Shown in pieces: positions 1 to 7,409 of a DNA stretch of 28,075 nt. This stretch comes from JAMIFN01 sp035906235 (GTDB lineage: Bacteria; Pseudomonadota; Gammaproteobacteria; Burkholderiales; Burkholderiaceae_C). Below the pieces are notes generated by a model that had not been told where the DNA came from, searched no databases, and worked only from the letters and a program-made list of their open reading frames with translations. The position numbers were made by a program, and so were the translations under genes. The DNA lies in assembly GCA_035906235.1 (NCBI GenBank), contig JAMIFN010000137.1, positions 1 through 28,075 on the forward strand, written 5' to 3'. Position 1 is the first letter of the stretch; the number at the start of each line of letters is the position of its first letter.

Positions 1-1038
1 ACGGTCTTCCGCACTGCGGCGACTGCGTGCTTTACCTAGGGTCAATTTATCACGCGTGGCGGCGGCGCTACCGTGATCGGCAACTTCCCCGGCCACACTG
101 CCATGACTGCTGCGGCCTGTGCTGCCATCAACCGTACTGCCTGGCGTTTGTGCCAAACGGCGGCGGTATTGTTTGAAGTCGTTGCCAGAGCTGAGCCATT
201 GTCGCTTGGCTTCTTTTTGGTTCACCGAATTAGCTTGTTCCGCGCTAGGTGTTTGCAGCACCGCACCTGTTTTCACGCGGTTGACATTGCCACCGATGAA
301 TGCCTCGGGGTTTTGGCGCAACAGCGCCGCCAGCATTTGGTCAAAAGAAACCCCTTGCTGCACAGCCAATTGGCGCGCAATGGCACCAGCCGTTGTACCG
401 CGCTGGACACGCACACCTGCCCCATCGATAGCGGCAGGGGTGCTGCTACTAGCTTCGACCTTGCTTTCAGGTACAGGCGCAGCCTCAGTCGTTGCGATGG
501 GCTCAGCAGGGGCATCCACTGGGGGCACGGCCATACGCGGAGCTTTCGCTTTCGATTTGGTTTTGGGTGCCAAAGCAATCGCAGGTGAGCTGATTTTTGG
601 CGCTTTCGCCAAGCCCGCAGGTGGATCGATCAAAACCGTATAACCGCGTGTGGCACGGCCACTTTCTTGGCTCTCGGTTTGAATCAATAGATCAATAAAC
701 GGGTCATTAACGGGACGCATGCCGCGAATTTGCAGATAGCTGCGGCCGTCGGCGCGTTTTTCTAAACTGACGGCAGCGCCTTGCAGGGCTTCGCTCATCT
801 CTAAGCCTGCGGCTTCATAGGCCATAGGGTCTGCCAGATTCACACGCAAGCCTTCGGCTTCGGCGGGCGTCAGCGCATTGACATCGACATCAGCACTGAA
901 AACTTCGCCCAGGCTCGATTTCACATGAATCGAGCCCAAACCCAAAGCGGCAGCATTGCCTGCGGCCAGCAGCAAAGCCAGCACTGCAGCGCTGGAGATA
1001 GGGTTTAACCACTGCTTAGTTGATGCATTGTGCTTCAC
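1..1038 (-). CDS. fimV: FimV-family pilus assembly / polar hub protein, N-terminal part (cut by window edge)
   Basis: FimV/TspA proteins are inner-membrane, peptidoglycan-binding scaffolds needed for type IV pilus assembly, twitching and polar organisation. The frame is open from a GTG at 1038-1036 to the left edge (346 codons). The GTG has an AAGGA Shine-Dalgarno seven bases upstream. A hydrophobic signal stretch (about residues 15-32) is followed by the hallmark FimV N-domain opening LGLGSIHVKSSLGEVFSADV. An Ala/Pro/Lys-rich linker comes next, then a LysM-like segment (VQRGTTAGAIARQLAVQQGV through VKTGAVLQTPS) that should bind peptidoglycan. The C-terminal acidic, TPR-containing part lies outside the window. 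It is transcribed in the same direction as trpF, across a 210 bp gap. The family call is firm; the exact start rests on the ribosome site. Confidence 0.88.
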   Translation of the reverse strand, partial: MKHNASTKQWLNPISSAAVLALLLAAGNAAALGLGSIHVKSSLGEVFSADVDVNALTPAEAEGLRVNLADPMAYEAAGLEMSEALQGAAVSLEKRADGRSYLQIRGMRPVNDPFIDLLIQTESQESGRATRGYTVLIDPPAGLAKAPKISSPAIALAPKTKSKAKAPRMAVPPVDAPAEPIATTEAAPVPESKVEASSSTPAAIDGAGVRVQRGTTAGAIARQLAVQQGVSFDQMLAALLRQNPEAFIGGNVNRVKTGAVLQTPSAEQANSVNQKEAKRQWLSSGNDFKQYRRRLAQTPGSTVDGSTGRSSHGSVAGEVADHGSAAATRDKLTLGKARSRRSAEDR

Positions 1039-1100
1039 AGAAAAATCCTTGTGCAAATGGAGAAAAGAGTGCGCTAGACGCTTTTGCGCGCCAGGCCTCT

Positions 1101-1126
1101 ATAGGCCAAACCCTAGGTTTGCCTAT
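1101..1126. promoter_or_regulatory. Imperfect palindrome upstream of fimV
   Basis: Arms ATAGG-CAAACC and GGTTTGCCTAT are perfectly complementary over 11 pairs, apart from one bulged C in the left arm, around a CTA centre. The palindrome sits 63 bp upstream of the fimV start and 123 bp after trpF ends. No T-run follows on either strand, so it is a poor intrinsic terminator. It could be an operator or an RNA hairpin. Confidence 0.4.
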
Positions 1127-1248
1127 GACATCAATAGCTTAGCACCTGATGGTGAGAAAGCCGCTTAAATGGACTTGGAGTTTTTTCTGCCTTGGCTATC
1201 CTGCGTGCAGCTTGTTGCCCCTCTGCAACAAAATGCGTAGCAAGCGGT

Positions 1249-1905
1249 CTATGCGCAGCGGGCGGCATCGGCCTGCCGTACCGCACGGCAAAATGCCTGC
1301 ATTTTGGCTGCGTCTTTGATGCCGGGCGCACTTTCGACGCCACTGCTGACATCAACCCCAAAAGACGGCGCCAGGCTCGCGAAACGCGTCACCGCCTGCC
1401 CCACAGTTTCAGGTTTTAAACCTGCGCTGAGCAGCAGCTGATGCGGAAAGGGCTGAGGAATGCGCGCCCAATCAAAAGCCAGGCCGCTGCCACCAAAGCC
1501 ATCCACCTTGGCGTCGAGCAAGATGCCTTGGGCACAGGCGAAATTTTGGCAAAACTGCGGCAGATCAAAGCCTTCAACAGGATCAAGAGGCAAACGCGCA
1601 GCTTTGATGTAAGGGCGCTGCAAACTGGCGGCAAAGGCTGGGCTTTCATCGCCATGCAATTGCAGCAAGGCGTTGGGTAGCAGCGCACACGCTTGGGCAA
1701 TATCCGTGGCGCTGGCGTTCACAAACAGCAAGACGGGCGTGACAAAAGGCGGCAATAAACGCGCCAACTGCGCCGCGCGCTGGGGGCTGACATAGCGCGG
1801 GCTTTTGGGGTAGAGCACAAAGCCCACGGCATCCACACCAGCGGCCACAGCGGCCTGCACATCAGCCTCGCGCGTAAAACCACAAATTTTGATGCGGGTG
1901 CGCAT
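1249..1905 (-). CDS. trpF: Phosphoribosylanthranilate isomerase
   Basis: TrpF catalyses the Amadori rearrangement of N-(5'-phosphoribosyl)anthranilate to CdRP in tryptophan synthesis, in the cytoplasm. The 218-residue protein has the usual length and a single (beta/alpha)8 barrel. Visible signatures are RIKICGFTRE with the catalytic Cys8, LQLHGDE at about 82-88, LLDAKVDGFGGSG with the catalytic Asp131 and a phosphate-binding glycine loop, LSAGL at 159-163, and GVDVSSGVE near 183-191. It begins 11 bases after folE stops, so the two are probably co-transcribed, although no clear Shine-Dalgarno precedes the ATG. trpB and trpA are not in view next to it. In many Burkholderiales trpF sits near fimV and truA, so the adjacency to fimV is expected but the order here differs. 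Confidence 0.96.
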   Translation of the reverse strand: MRTRIKICGFTREADVQAAVAAGVDAVGFVLYPKSPRYVSPQRAAQLARLLPPFVTPVLLFVNASATDIAQACALLPNALLQLHGDESPAFAASLQRPYIKAARLPLDPVEGFDLPQFCQNFACAQGILLDAKVDGFGGSGLAFDWARIPQPFPHQLLLSAGLKPETVGQAVTRFASLAPSFGVDVSSGVESAPGIKDAAKMQAFCRAVRQADAARCA

Positions 1906-1916
1906 GGTGCAAAGCT

Positions 1917-2708
1917 TTAAGTCAATTGGCGACGCGGGATGAGGGAAAGAAACTCTTTGCGCAAGGCATCATCTTTAAGGAAAACCCCGCGCATAACCGA
2001 ATTGAGCATACGGCTATCCATATCTTTCACGCCACGCCAGCCCATACAGAAATGCTCGGCTTCCATGACCAAAGCCAAGCCGTTGGGGCGGGTTTTTTCC
2101 TCGATCAAATCAGCCAGCTGCATCACTGCTTCTTCTTGAATTTGTGGCCGCCCCATGACCCATTCAGCCAAGCGTGCGTATTTAGAAAGCCCAATCACAT
2201 TGGTATTCTTATTCGGCATCACCCCCACCCAAAGTTTGCCAACGATAGGGCAAAGGTGGTGGCTACAGGCCGAGCGCACGGTAATAGGGCCGACGATCAT
2301 CAACTCGTTTAAGCGTTCTGCGTTGGGAAATTCGGTAATCGCTGGCACGGGCGTGTACCGGCCTTTGAATACTTCTTGCAGATACATTTTGGCTACGCGC
2401 CGTGCGGTGTTGCCAGTGTTATGGTCATTGACGGTATCGATCACCAGGCTATCGAGCACCGCCTGCATTTTTTCTGTCACTTCATCCAGCAAAGCACCTA
2501 ACTCATCTGTCTGCACAAAGGCACTGATATTGTCATTGGCGTGAAAGCGTTGGCCACTGGCTTGTACACGCTCACGAATAACTTGTGAAATCGGACGGCC
2601 ACCAGCCGCTTGCACGCGCTCGCGGATGACTTGGGAAATCGGGCGTCCGCCTGCTGGCGCGTCGGCGCTGGGCGCAGCTGTCAAACTTTGAAAATCAGGT
2701 GTACTCAT
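1917..2708 (-). CDS. folE: GTP cyclohydrolase I (type IA) with duplicated N-terminal segment
   Basis: FolE converts GTP to 7,8-dihydroneopterin triphosphate, the first step of folate and pterin synthesis, as a cytoplasmic homodecamer. Zinc ligands are visible: Cys148 and His151 in SACSHHLCP and Cys221 in EHFCMGW, so this is the zinc-dependent FolE rather than FolE2. At 263 residues it is longer than the roughly 220-residue E. coli enzyme. The extra length includes an in-frame tandem repeat, GGRPISQVIRERVQA followed by A or S, at residues 20-35 and 36-51. The second copy leads into the conserved GQRFHANDNISAF and is the native one. No Shine-Dalgarno precedes the ATG. A TATTAT box lies only nine bases upstream of it, so the leader may be very short. 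It probably heads a folE-trpF unit. Confidence 0.96.
   Translation of the reverse strand: MSTPDFQSLTAAPSADAPAGGRPISQVIRERVQAAGGRPISQVIRERVQASGQRFHANDNISAFVQTDELGALLDEVTEKMQAVLDSLVIDTVNDHNTGNTARRVAKMYLQEVFKGRYTPVPAITEFPNAERLNELMIVGPITVRSACSHHLCPIVGKLWVGVMPNKNTNVIGLSKYARLAEWVMGRPQIQEEAVMQLADLIEEKTRPNGLALVMEAEHFCMGWRGVKDMDSRMLNSVMRGVFLKDDALRKEFLSLIPRRQLT
2556..2651 (-). repeat. In-frame 48-bp tandem duplication inside folE
   Basis: Two adjacent 48-nt units encode residues 20-35 and 36-51 of FolE. Fifteen of the sixteen encoded residues are identical (GGRPISQVIRERVQA), yet about a dozen codons differ, nearly all at synonymous third positions. The duplication is therefore not recent and its protein sequence has been kept. 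Confidence 0.9.
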
Positions 2709-2745
2709 GGGGCGGGATAATACCAGCCTTGCCCAGCAAGTATTT

Positions 2746-2793
2746 TCTTAGGGTTTTTGGCGTTTTAAGCCGTAAAACCTGCCTGAGCAGCTA
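2746..2793 (-). repeat. Dispersed intergenic repeat, copy 1 of 6
   Basis: The core reads AAGCCGTAAAACCTGCCTGA followed by GCAGCTA, preceded by TTTTTGGCGTTTT. The same core recurs between genes at 4374, 10523, 16614, 19941 and 26127, in either orientation. This copy lies in the divergent folE/hemC gap and ends 26 bases before the hemC ATG. Confidence 0.85.
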
Positions 2794-2819
2794 GATTATC
2801 CATAGCAAACAAAAGCACC

Positions 2820-3743
2820 ATGAACACTCTGCAACTGCGCATTGCCACCCGAGAAAGCCGCCTAGCCCTGTGGCAAGCCCAATTTGTGCAAGGCTTGTTG
2901 CAAGCCCAAGGCCACCAGGTCGAGCTTTTGGGCATGACCACGCAGGGCGATCAAATCCTCGACCGCAGTTTGAGCAAAGTCGGCGGCAAAGGCCTGTTTG
3001 TCAAAGAGCTGGAAACCGCCCTGCAAGACGGCAGCGCCGATTTGGCCGTGCACTCGCTCAAAGATGTGCCCATGGAGCTGCCCGCCGGCATGCAACTGGC
3101 CTGCGTGATGGAACGCGAAGACCCGCGCGACGCTTTGGTTTCGCCGCACTACGCCAGATTAGAAGACTTGCCGCAAGGCGCCATCGTCGGCACCTCTAGC
3201 CTGCGCCGCACCGTGCTGCTGCAAGCCCTGCGCCCCGATTTGCAGATTGAACCTCTGCGCGGCAATTTGGATACGCGCCTGCGCAAGCTGGACGAAGGCC
3301 AATACGCCGCCATCGTGCTGGCCGCTGCGGGTTTAAAACGCCTGGGGCTAGAAGATCGCATCCGCCACACCATCTGCCGCCAAAAAATGACACCTGCAGC
3401 TGGGCAAGGCGCATTAGGCATAGAGATTTTGAGCCACCGCGCCGATGTTGCTGCCGCCCTGGCAGCGCTAGCGCATATCCCCAGCTGGCTGTGCACGGCG
3501 GCTGAACGCGCCGTGAGCCGCGCCATGGGCGGCTCTTGCTCCATGCCTTTGGCTGCCTACGCCACGCTGGAAAACGGCCAATTGCAACTGCAAGCGGCCT
3601 GGGGGCAATTGGGCAGCGGCCAGCTCATCCGCGCCCAAGCTGGCATCGCCATCCTTGTCGATTTGGCGCAGCTGCCCACCGCCGAAGCCCTAGGCCTGCA
3701 AGTAGCGCAGCAATTGCTGGCGCAAGGGGCGCAGCGGGCTTAA
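2820..3743 (+). CDS. hemC: Porphobilinogen deaminase (hydroxymethylbilane synthase)
   Basis: HemC polymerises four porphobilinogen units into hydroxymethylbilane, the third shared step of tetrapyrrole synthesis, in the cytoplasm. The 307-residue length is normal. Key elements are visible: AVHSLKDVP with the catalytic Asp82, GTSSLRR at 124-130, the substrate-binding RGNLDTRL at 147-154, AGQGALGIE at 194-202, and GGSCSMPLAAYA with Cys240 that anchors the dipyrromethane cofactor. Nothing key is missing. It is divergent from folE. The ATG at 2820 lacks a strong ribosome site, but homology (LRIATRESRLALWQA) begins within six residues of it. hemD follows after one intervening small gene. Confidence 0.98.
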   Translation: MNTLQLRIATRESRLALWQAQFVQGLLQAQGHQVELLGMTTQGDQILDRSLSKVGGKGLFVKELETALQDGSADLAVHSLKDVPMELPAGMQLACVMEREDPRDALVSPHYARLEDLPQGAIVGTSSLRRTVLLQALRPDLQIEPLRGNLDTRLRKLDEGQYAAIVLAAAGLKRLGLEDRIRHTICRQKMTPAAGQGALGIEILSHRADVAAALAALAHIPSWLCTAAERAVSRAMGGSCSMPLAAYATLENGQLQLQAAWGQLGSGQLIRAQAGIAILVDLAQLPTAEALGLQVAQQLLAQGAQRA

Positions 3744-3789
3744 GACCAAAGGCTAGAACGATCCGCAAAATCCCCCCACGAGACGCTTT

Positions 3790-4335
3790 ATGTTTTTCCT
3801 CAAATGCACCCAGGCCGCCCAAAAAAGGCTAGGTCTGCGCCCTGAAAACCTCGTCCAAGCACAGCCCAATCCGAGCAGCTTAGGCAATTTCTATGTGCAT
3901 TACTTTGCGCTAGAGCGCCGCAAAGCCGTAGTCTTCATGAGCGAGCACAGCCTGCTGTCCTTCATCATGCTCGAAGGCCGCATCAAACTCCGCCCAGAAA
4001 ACCTGGGCCTGATGCTGATGCATGGTCTTGAACAGTTGCTGCGCTTTCGTGGCTATGCGGCAGCAGATATTGATCCGCTCCTTAACAACTTCCAAACTGG
4101 CCTATTTAGCGCAACCAAAGACCGCTCTGCTGTTGCCAACCTCAACACCATCGTGGGCGACTACCTCTACCTGATTAACTGGTACGGCGGCCTGGCCCAC
4201 TGTGACCTGACTGCCATCATCATGCAGGTCAATGAAAGCCCGCGCACCAAACTCGATTACGCCAGCCCGTGGGCAGTCACAGCAAGCCGTGTCGCACTGG
4301 AAAAAAGTGCCAACAGCAGCAAATTGCAGCCATAA
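3790..4335 (+). CDS. DUF6933-like protein of unknown function
   Basis: This 181-residue soluble protein sits between hemC and hemD. It shows the pattern I associate with the DUF6933 family: a start like MFFLKCTQAAQKRLGL, a central ERRKAVVFMSEHSLLSFIML strand pair, and a late TKDRSAVANLNTIVGDY motif. The last 30 residues are polar and weakly conserved-looking. No signal peptide or membrane segment is apparent. It starts 46 bases after hemC and ends about 100 bases before hemD, with a dispersed repeat copy in the second gap. No biochemical role is known to me, so its position is not good evidence for a role in haem synthesis. The coding call is secure; the family assignment is from memory of the motif. 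Confidence 0.7.
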   Translation: MFFLKCTQAAQKRLGLRPENLVQAQPNPSSLGNFYVHYFALERRKAVVFMSEHSLLSFIMLEGRIKLRPENLGLMLMHGLEQLLRFRGYAAADIDPLLNNFQTGLFSATKDRSAVANLNTIVGDYLYLINWYGGLAHCDLTAIIMQVNESPRTKLDYASPWAVTASRVALEKSANSSKLQP

Positions 4336-4373
4336 CACGCCGTTAAAATCGCATTGCATAGCTTTAATTTTTA

Positions 4374-4429
4374 TAGCTGCTCAGGCAGGTTTTTCGGCTT
4401 TAAACGCCAAAAACACTCTAAAAAATCAG
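4374..4429 (+). repeat. Dispersed intergenic repeat, copy 2 of 6
   Basis: Reads TAGCTGCTCAGGCAGG, then TTTTTCGGC, TTTAAACGCC and an A/T-rich tail ending AAAAAATCAG. It is in the opposite orientation to the copy at 2746 and matches its reverse complement closely over about 45 bases. It lies in the gap before hemD and ends 10 bases before the hemD ATG. Confidence 0.85.
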
Positions 4430-4439
4430 CATTTACGCC

Positions 4440-5243
4440 ATGACAGCCACGACAGCCCCCAACGCCCTGCCCCGCGTCATCCTCACCCGCCCCGCCCCCC
4501 AAGCGCCAGCCTGGGCCACAGCGCTTACCGAAGCGGGTTTTGATGTGGCGCTGCTGCCGCTGATAGACATTCAGCCCCTGCCCGCTCCTGCGCCGCCTGC
4601 AACCCTGCCCGATCTGGCGCAGTACCAAGCCATTTTTCCCGTCAGCCCCAATGCCATCGATGGCTTAGTTCACTGGCTGGGGCCAGCCGCCTTGTCCACG
4701 GCCAGCTGCCGCTTTCTTTGCCCTGGTGCGGGCACGGCGCAAACCCTCATGGCCCTGGGTGTGGTCGCTAGCCGCATCGTGCAGCCGCCTGCCGAGCTGC
4801 CGCAAGACTCTGCCCAACTTTGGCAACACCTGCAAACGCACCACCCACTGCAAGCGGGGCAAGCCCTGCTGGTGGTGCAGGGGCAAGATGCGGCGCAGGC
4901 CGCAGGCCCCAACTGGCTGGGGCTGCAGGCCAGTGCCCTGGGTGTAGCCGTGCACAGCATCAGCACCTACCAGCGCAGCGCGCCAGATCTGACTGTGGCG
5001 CAGGCTGAGCTGGCACAGGCCGCCGCGCAAGACGGCAGCGTCTGGCTCTTCAGCAGCTCGCAAGCCATTGCCAACCTCGCCGCTTTATTGCCTGAACAAA
5101 GCTGGGCAGGCACGCCCTGCATTGCCACCCACCCACGCATAGGCCAAATGGCGGCCAAATACGGCCTCCACACGCGGATATGCCCGCCCAACCTCAACGA
5201 CATTGCACACGCCTTGCACAGCATGCAAGCCAACCCAAATTAG
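4440..5243 (+). CDS. hemD: Uroporphyrinogen-III synthase
   Basis: HemD closes hydroxymethylbilane with inversion of ring D to give uroporphyrinogen III. Sequence conservation is always low in this family, and the call rests on its typical features. These are an opening PRVILTRPAPQAPAWATAL with the RP-W-L pattern, LPLIDIQPL, FPVSPNAIDGL, CPGAGTAQTL at about 95-104, a mid-protein VVQGQDAAQAAGPNWLG, and a second Rossmann-like half with WLFSSSQAIANLAALL and CIATHPRIGQMAAKYG. The length of 267 residues is normal. The position shortly after hemC supports the assignment. No hemX/hemY partner follows, unlike the E. coli hemCDXY order. A dispersed repeat occupies the region just before its start. Confidence 0.92.
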   Translation: MTATTAPNALPRVILTRPAPQAPAWATALTEAGFDVALLPLIDIQPLPAPAPPATLPDLAQYQAIFPVSPNAIDGLVHWLGPAALSTASCRFLCPGAGTAQTLMALGVVASRIVQPPAELPQDSAQLWQHLQTHHPLQAGQALLVVQGQDAAQAAGPNWLGLQASALGVAVHSISTYQRSAPDLTVAQAELAQAAAQDGSVWLFSSSQAIANLAALLPEQSWAGTPCIATHPRIGQMAAKYGLHTRICPPNLNDIAHALHSMQANPN

Positions 5244-5610
5244 GGCAGCGCTACAAGGCTTGGGCTAACACCAGCCGCACAAGGAAAGCTGACAAGCACT
5301 CATCGCGATTTGCGCCACTGGTTTAGCTGGCGCCCGCTTGCGTGGGCAATCAAACGGGGCTTAGGCTGCGCAAAAAAACCTGTCAAAAACCCAATCCACA
5401 CCGCCTTCAAGACACGCTTGGATGGACACACCTACTCTTCGCATCGGCCCAATTAACCCAAAAGGACTAATTGCATAAGATACCTCATTTGCATTAGTTT
5501 AAGCACCTAGTACTTTTGCATTAACTTTGGAGATTTCTCACAAATGTTTATCTAGAATCAAGCACAAATGCGCAAAAGTCTGTTGTAGACCCATGCGAAG
5601 GAGGCGCCAG
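5244..5610. other. Intergenic region ahead of the GTPase/Roadblock island
   Basis: This 367 bp stretch has no convincing gene. Its right half is A/T-richer than the surroundings. It holds direct repeats TTGCATAA (5471), TTTGCATTA (5488) and TTTGCATTA (5515), which may be operator half-sites for the island's promoter. A strong ribosome site, AAGGAGG at 5598-5604, closes it. No terminator for hemD and no confident -35/-10 pair could be picked out. Confidence 0.5.
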
Positions 5611-6408
5611 ATGAACCAGATCACCTACTACATACAAGGCCTGCCCAATAGCCACAGTGCAGTGCTGCGTTCTATGGTTTTGCTAACAGAAAAAAGCGTT
5701 GATTGCGTTTGGCAGGCTAGCCCAGAACCCAGCGCCGATGTGTTGTTCTTAGGCGAGGCAGCCAACACCGATAACCTCTACCCTCGCCCCGGGCAAATTT
5801 TGATCAGCATAGGCAACTGCCCAGAAAAGCAAAGCCTGCATTTAGACCTGCCCCTGCTATTTCCACGCGTAGCCAAACTCTTGACAGTTGTTACGCAGGC
5901 CGCGCTGGACGAAAAGGCCCAACACCCAGCTAGCGGCTCGAGCTTACAACCATCCGTCTATAACCTGGGCTTCTTACCGCCCAGCGCCAAGCACGATGAC
6001 ATCCCTGCCAGCGGCCAGCTCTATAAACTCAAAACTTGGCCGCCAGCTGGCGTTATGGGCACCAATCGCAGCTATATGCGCGCCGCCGCCGTTCTCACAG
6101 GCAAATCATTAACATCTAGCCAACTTGCCGAAAAAACCAGTCTGCCTTTGGGTGACTGCCGCCAGTTCATTGGCAAACTTGGCGATAGCAAATGCCTCGA
6201 CATCACCCCCGCAGGCAATGCCCAGGCCGAGCCTGGGCTGGCACCAACAGCAGGCCTAGCCCCTGCACTGCGCAGCGCTATGCCAGCTTTAGCGCCAAAC
6301 GCGGGCAGCAACGCCGCGGCTAAACAGGCTAGCAACAACAGCGCTGGGCAAGGCTTATTCAGCCGCATCCGCTCGCGTTTGGGCTTTTTGGGCAAGGCAG
6401 CTACATGA
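5611..6408 (+). CDS. Pseudo-receiver / winged-helix-like protein, first gene of GTPase island
   Basis: I do not recognise a named family for this 265-residue protein. The start at 5611 is chosen because AAGGAGG lies six bases upstream; a longer TTG-initiated reading has no such site. Residues 1-100 look like a receiver-type alpha/beta fold (VLLTEKSVDCVWQAS, ADVLFLGEA, QILISIG, and LPLLFPRVAKLLTVV like a last receiver helix), but no phosphoacceptor aspartate pair is evident. Residues about 145-205 (YKLKTWPPAGVMG through LTSSQLAEKTSLPLGDCRQF) resemble a winged helix-turn-helix. An Ala/Pro/Asn-rich linker then leads to a basic amphipathic tail, GLFSRIRSRLGFLGKA. Its stop overlaps the GTPase ATG by four bases, so the two are translationally coupled and probably act together. 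The domain calls are inference. Confidence 0.75.
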   Translation: MNQITYYIQGLPNSHSAVLRSMVLLTEKSVDCVWQASPEPSADVLFLGEAANTDNLYPRPGQILISIGNCPEKQSLHLDLPLLFPRVAKLLTVVTQAALDEKAQHPASGSSLQPSVYNLGFLPPSAKHDDIPASGQLYKLKTWPPAGVMGTNRSYMRAAAVLTGKSLTSSQLAEKTSLPLGDCRQFIGKLGDSKCLDITPAGNAQAEPGLAPTAGLAPALRSAMPALAPNAGSNAAAKQASNNSAGQGLFSRIRSRLGFLGKAAT

Positions 6409-6938
6409 ACGAATACAAGATTCTGATAACCGGCACCATGGGCGCGGGCAAAACCACTGCCATCGCCGCCATCAGCGAAGTCCCGCCCATCATGACTGAT
6501 GTGCAAAACAACGACGCATCCAACAGCAAACTCACCACCACCGTGGGCCTAGACTACGGCGAGCTCACCCTAGACGGTGGCGATAAACTGCGCATCTACG
6601 GCACACCGGGGCAAGAGCGCTTTGCCTTTATGTGGAAAGTCTTGGCCAAAGGCGCTTTGGGGCTGATTGTGCTGATCGACAACTCCCGCCCCGATCCCCT
6701 GGCCGATCTCAGTGCCTACCTCAACAGTTTTGCCGAGCTGATCACCCGCGCTGGCTGCGTCATCGCCGTGGGGCGCACCGAAAGCCACAGCCACCCCAGC
6801 TTGGACCACTACGCCGATTTGCTCGCCAGCAAAGGCGTCAACACCCCCGTCATCCCCGCCGATGTCCGCAATCAAGACGAGGTGATCAACATCCTCGAAC
6901 TGCTGCTCATGCAGTTTGAAGCCAAAACCGCAGCCTAA
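6405..6938 (+). CDS. Ras-like small GTPase (COG2229 / MglA-like)
   Basis: This 177-residue cytoplasmic P-loop protein should act as a nucleotide-dependent switch, partnered by Roadblock proteins. Walker A (G1) is GTMGAGKT at residues 10-17. A Thr-rich switch I, TTTVGLDYGEL, starts near 44. G3 is YGTPGQERF at 65-73, where the usual DxxG aspartate is Gly66. The G4 region reads AVGRTES at 121-127 in place of NKxD, so base recognition may differ, although I recall similar GRTE variants in related proteobacterial proteins. G5 may be PADVR at 151-155. There is no lipidation signal or membrane segment. It is translated through a 4-base ATGA overlap with the preceding gene and is followed 69 bases later by an MglB-like gene. 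MglA controls cell polarity in Myxococcus; the role here is unknown. Confidence 0.88.
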   Translation: MNEYKILITGTMGAGKTTAIAAISEVPPIMTDVQNNDASNSKLTTTVGLDYGELTLDGGDKLRIYGTPGQERFAFMWKVLAKGALGLIVLIDNSRPDPLADLSAYLNSFAELITRAGCVIAVGRTESHSHPSLDHYADLLASKGVNTPVIPADVRNQDEVINILELLLMQFEAKTAA

Positions 6939-7007
6939 GGCCGCGCCGCCAGCCCTCTGCACATTCCACCACCTCCACCAGTTCAAACTCAAGCTCAACA
7001 CCCACCT

Positions 7008-7409
7008 ATGGACGAACAAGTCAATATCCCCGAAGGCCTAGCCCTCCTTGCCCAAACGGCCATCAACGCCCTTTTTGCCAAACTCAGCGGCGTCAAAGCA
7101 CTGGTCGTCGCCAGCGTCGATGGTTTTTCGGTCGCGAGCCACAGCGTCATCGACATCGACGCCAATAAAGTGGCGGCAATGGCCAGCTCCTTTTCTGCCC
7201 TCGGGGTCGTCGTGGCTGAAGAAAGCCATATGGGCAACAAAAAAGTTGTCACCCTAGAAGCCGCAGATGGCTATGTCATCCTGCTCGACATCCCGCGCCC
7301 AGACTACCCCCTCGTCCTCAGCATTACGGCCAGCAGCGACACCATCCTGGCGCAAACCCTGTATTTGGCACGCGAAACCATCACGCAAATTCAACAAGCG
7401 TGCATATAG
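7008..7409 (+). CDS. Roadblock/LC7 (MglB-like) regulator of the GTPase
   Basis: Roadblock/LC7 proteins are small dimeric alpha/beta proteins that bind Ras-like GTPases and can act as activators (MglB) or scaffolds. This one has 133 residues. An amphipathic first helix (LLAQTAINALFAKLSG) is followed by the signature GVKALVVASVDGFSVASHS, a central helix with KVAAMASSFSALGVVVAEE, strands KVVTLEAADGYVILLDI and YPLVLSITAS, and a final helix TLYLARETITQIQQA. This is the canonical fold order. It directly follows the GTPase gene, so it is the likeliest direct partner. The 69-base gap is pyrimidine-rich and no Shine-Dalgarno is visible at its ATG, which suggests weak or coupled translation. Confidence 0.85.
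   Translation: MDEQVNIPEGLALLAQTAINALFAKLSGVKALVVASVDGFSVASHSVIDIDANKVAAMASSFSALGVVVAEESHMGNKKVVTLEAADGYVILLDIPRPDYPLVLSITASSDTILAQTLYLARETITQIQQACI

Noticed and set aside
5527..5610. Longer TTG start for the first island gene
   Set aside because: It would add 28 residues with no ribosome site, while AAGGAGG sits at ideal distance from the ATG at 5611.
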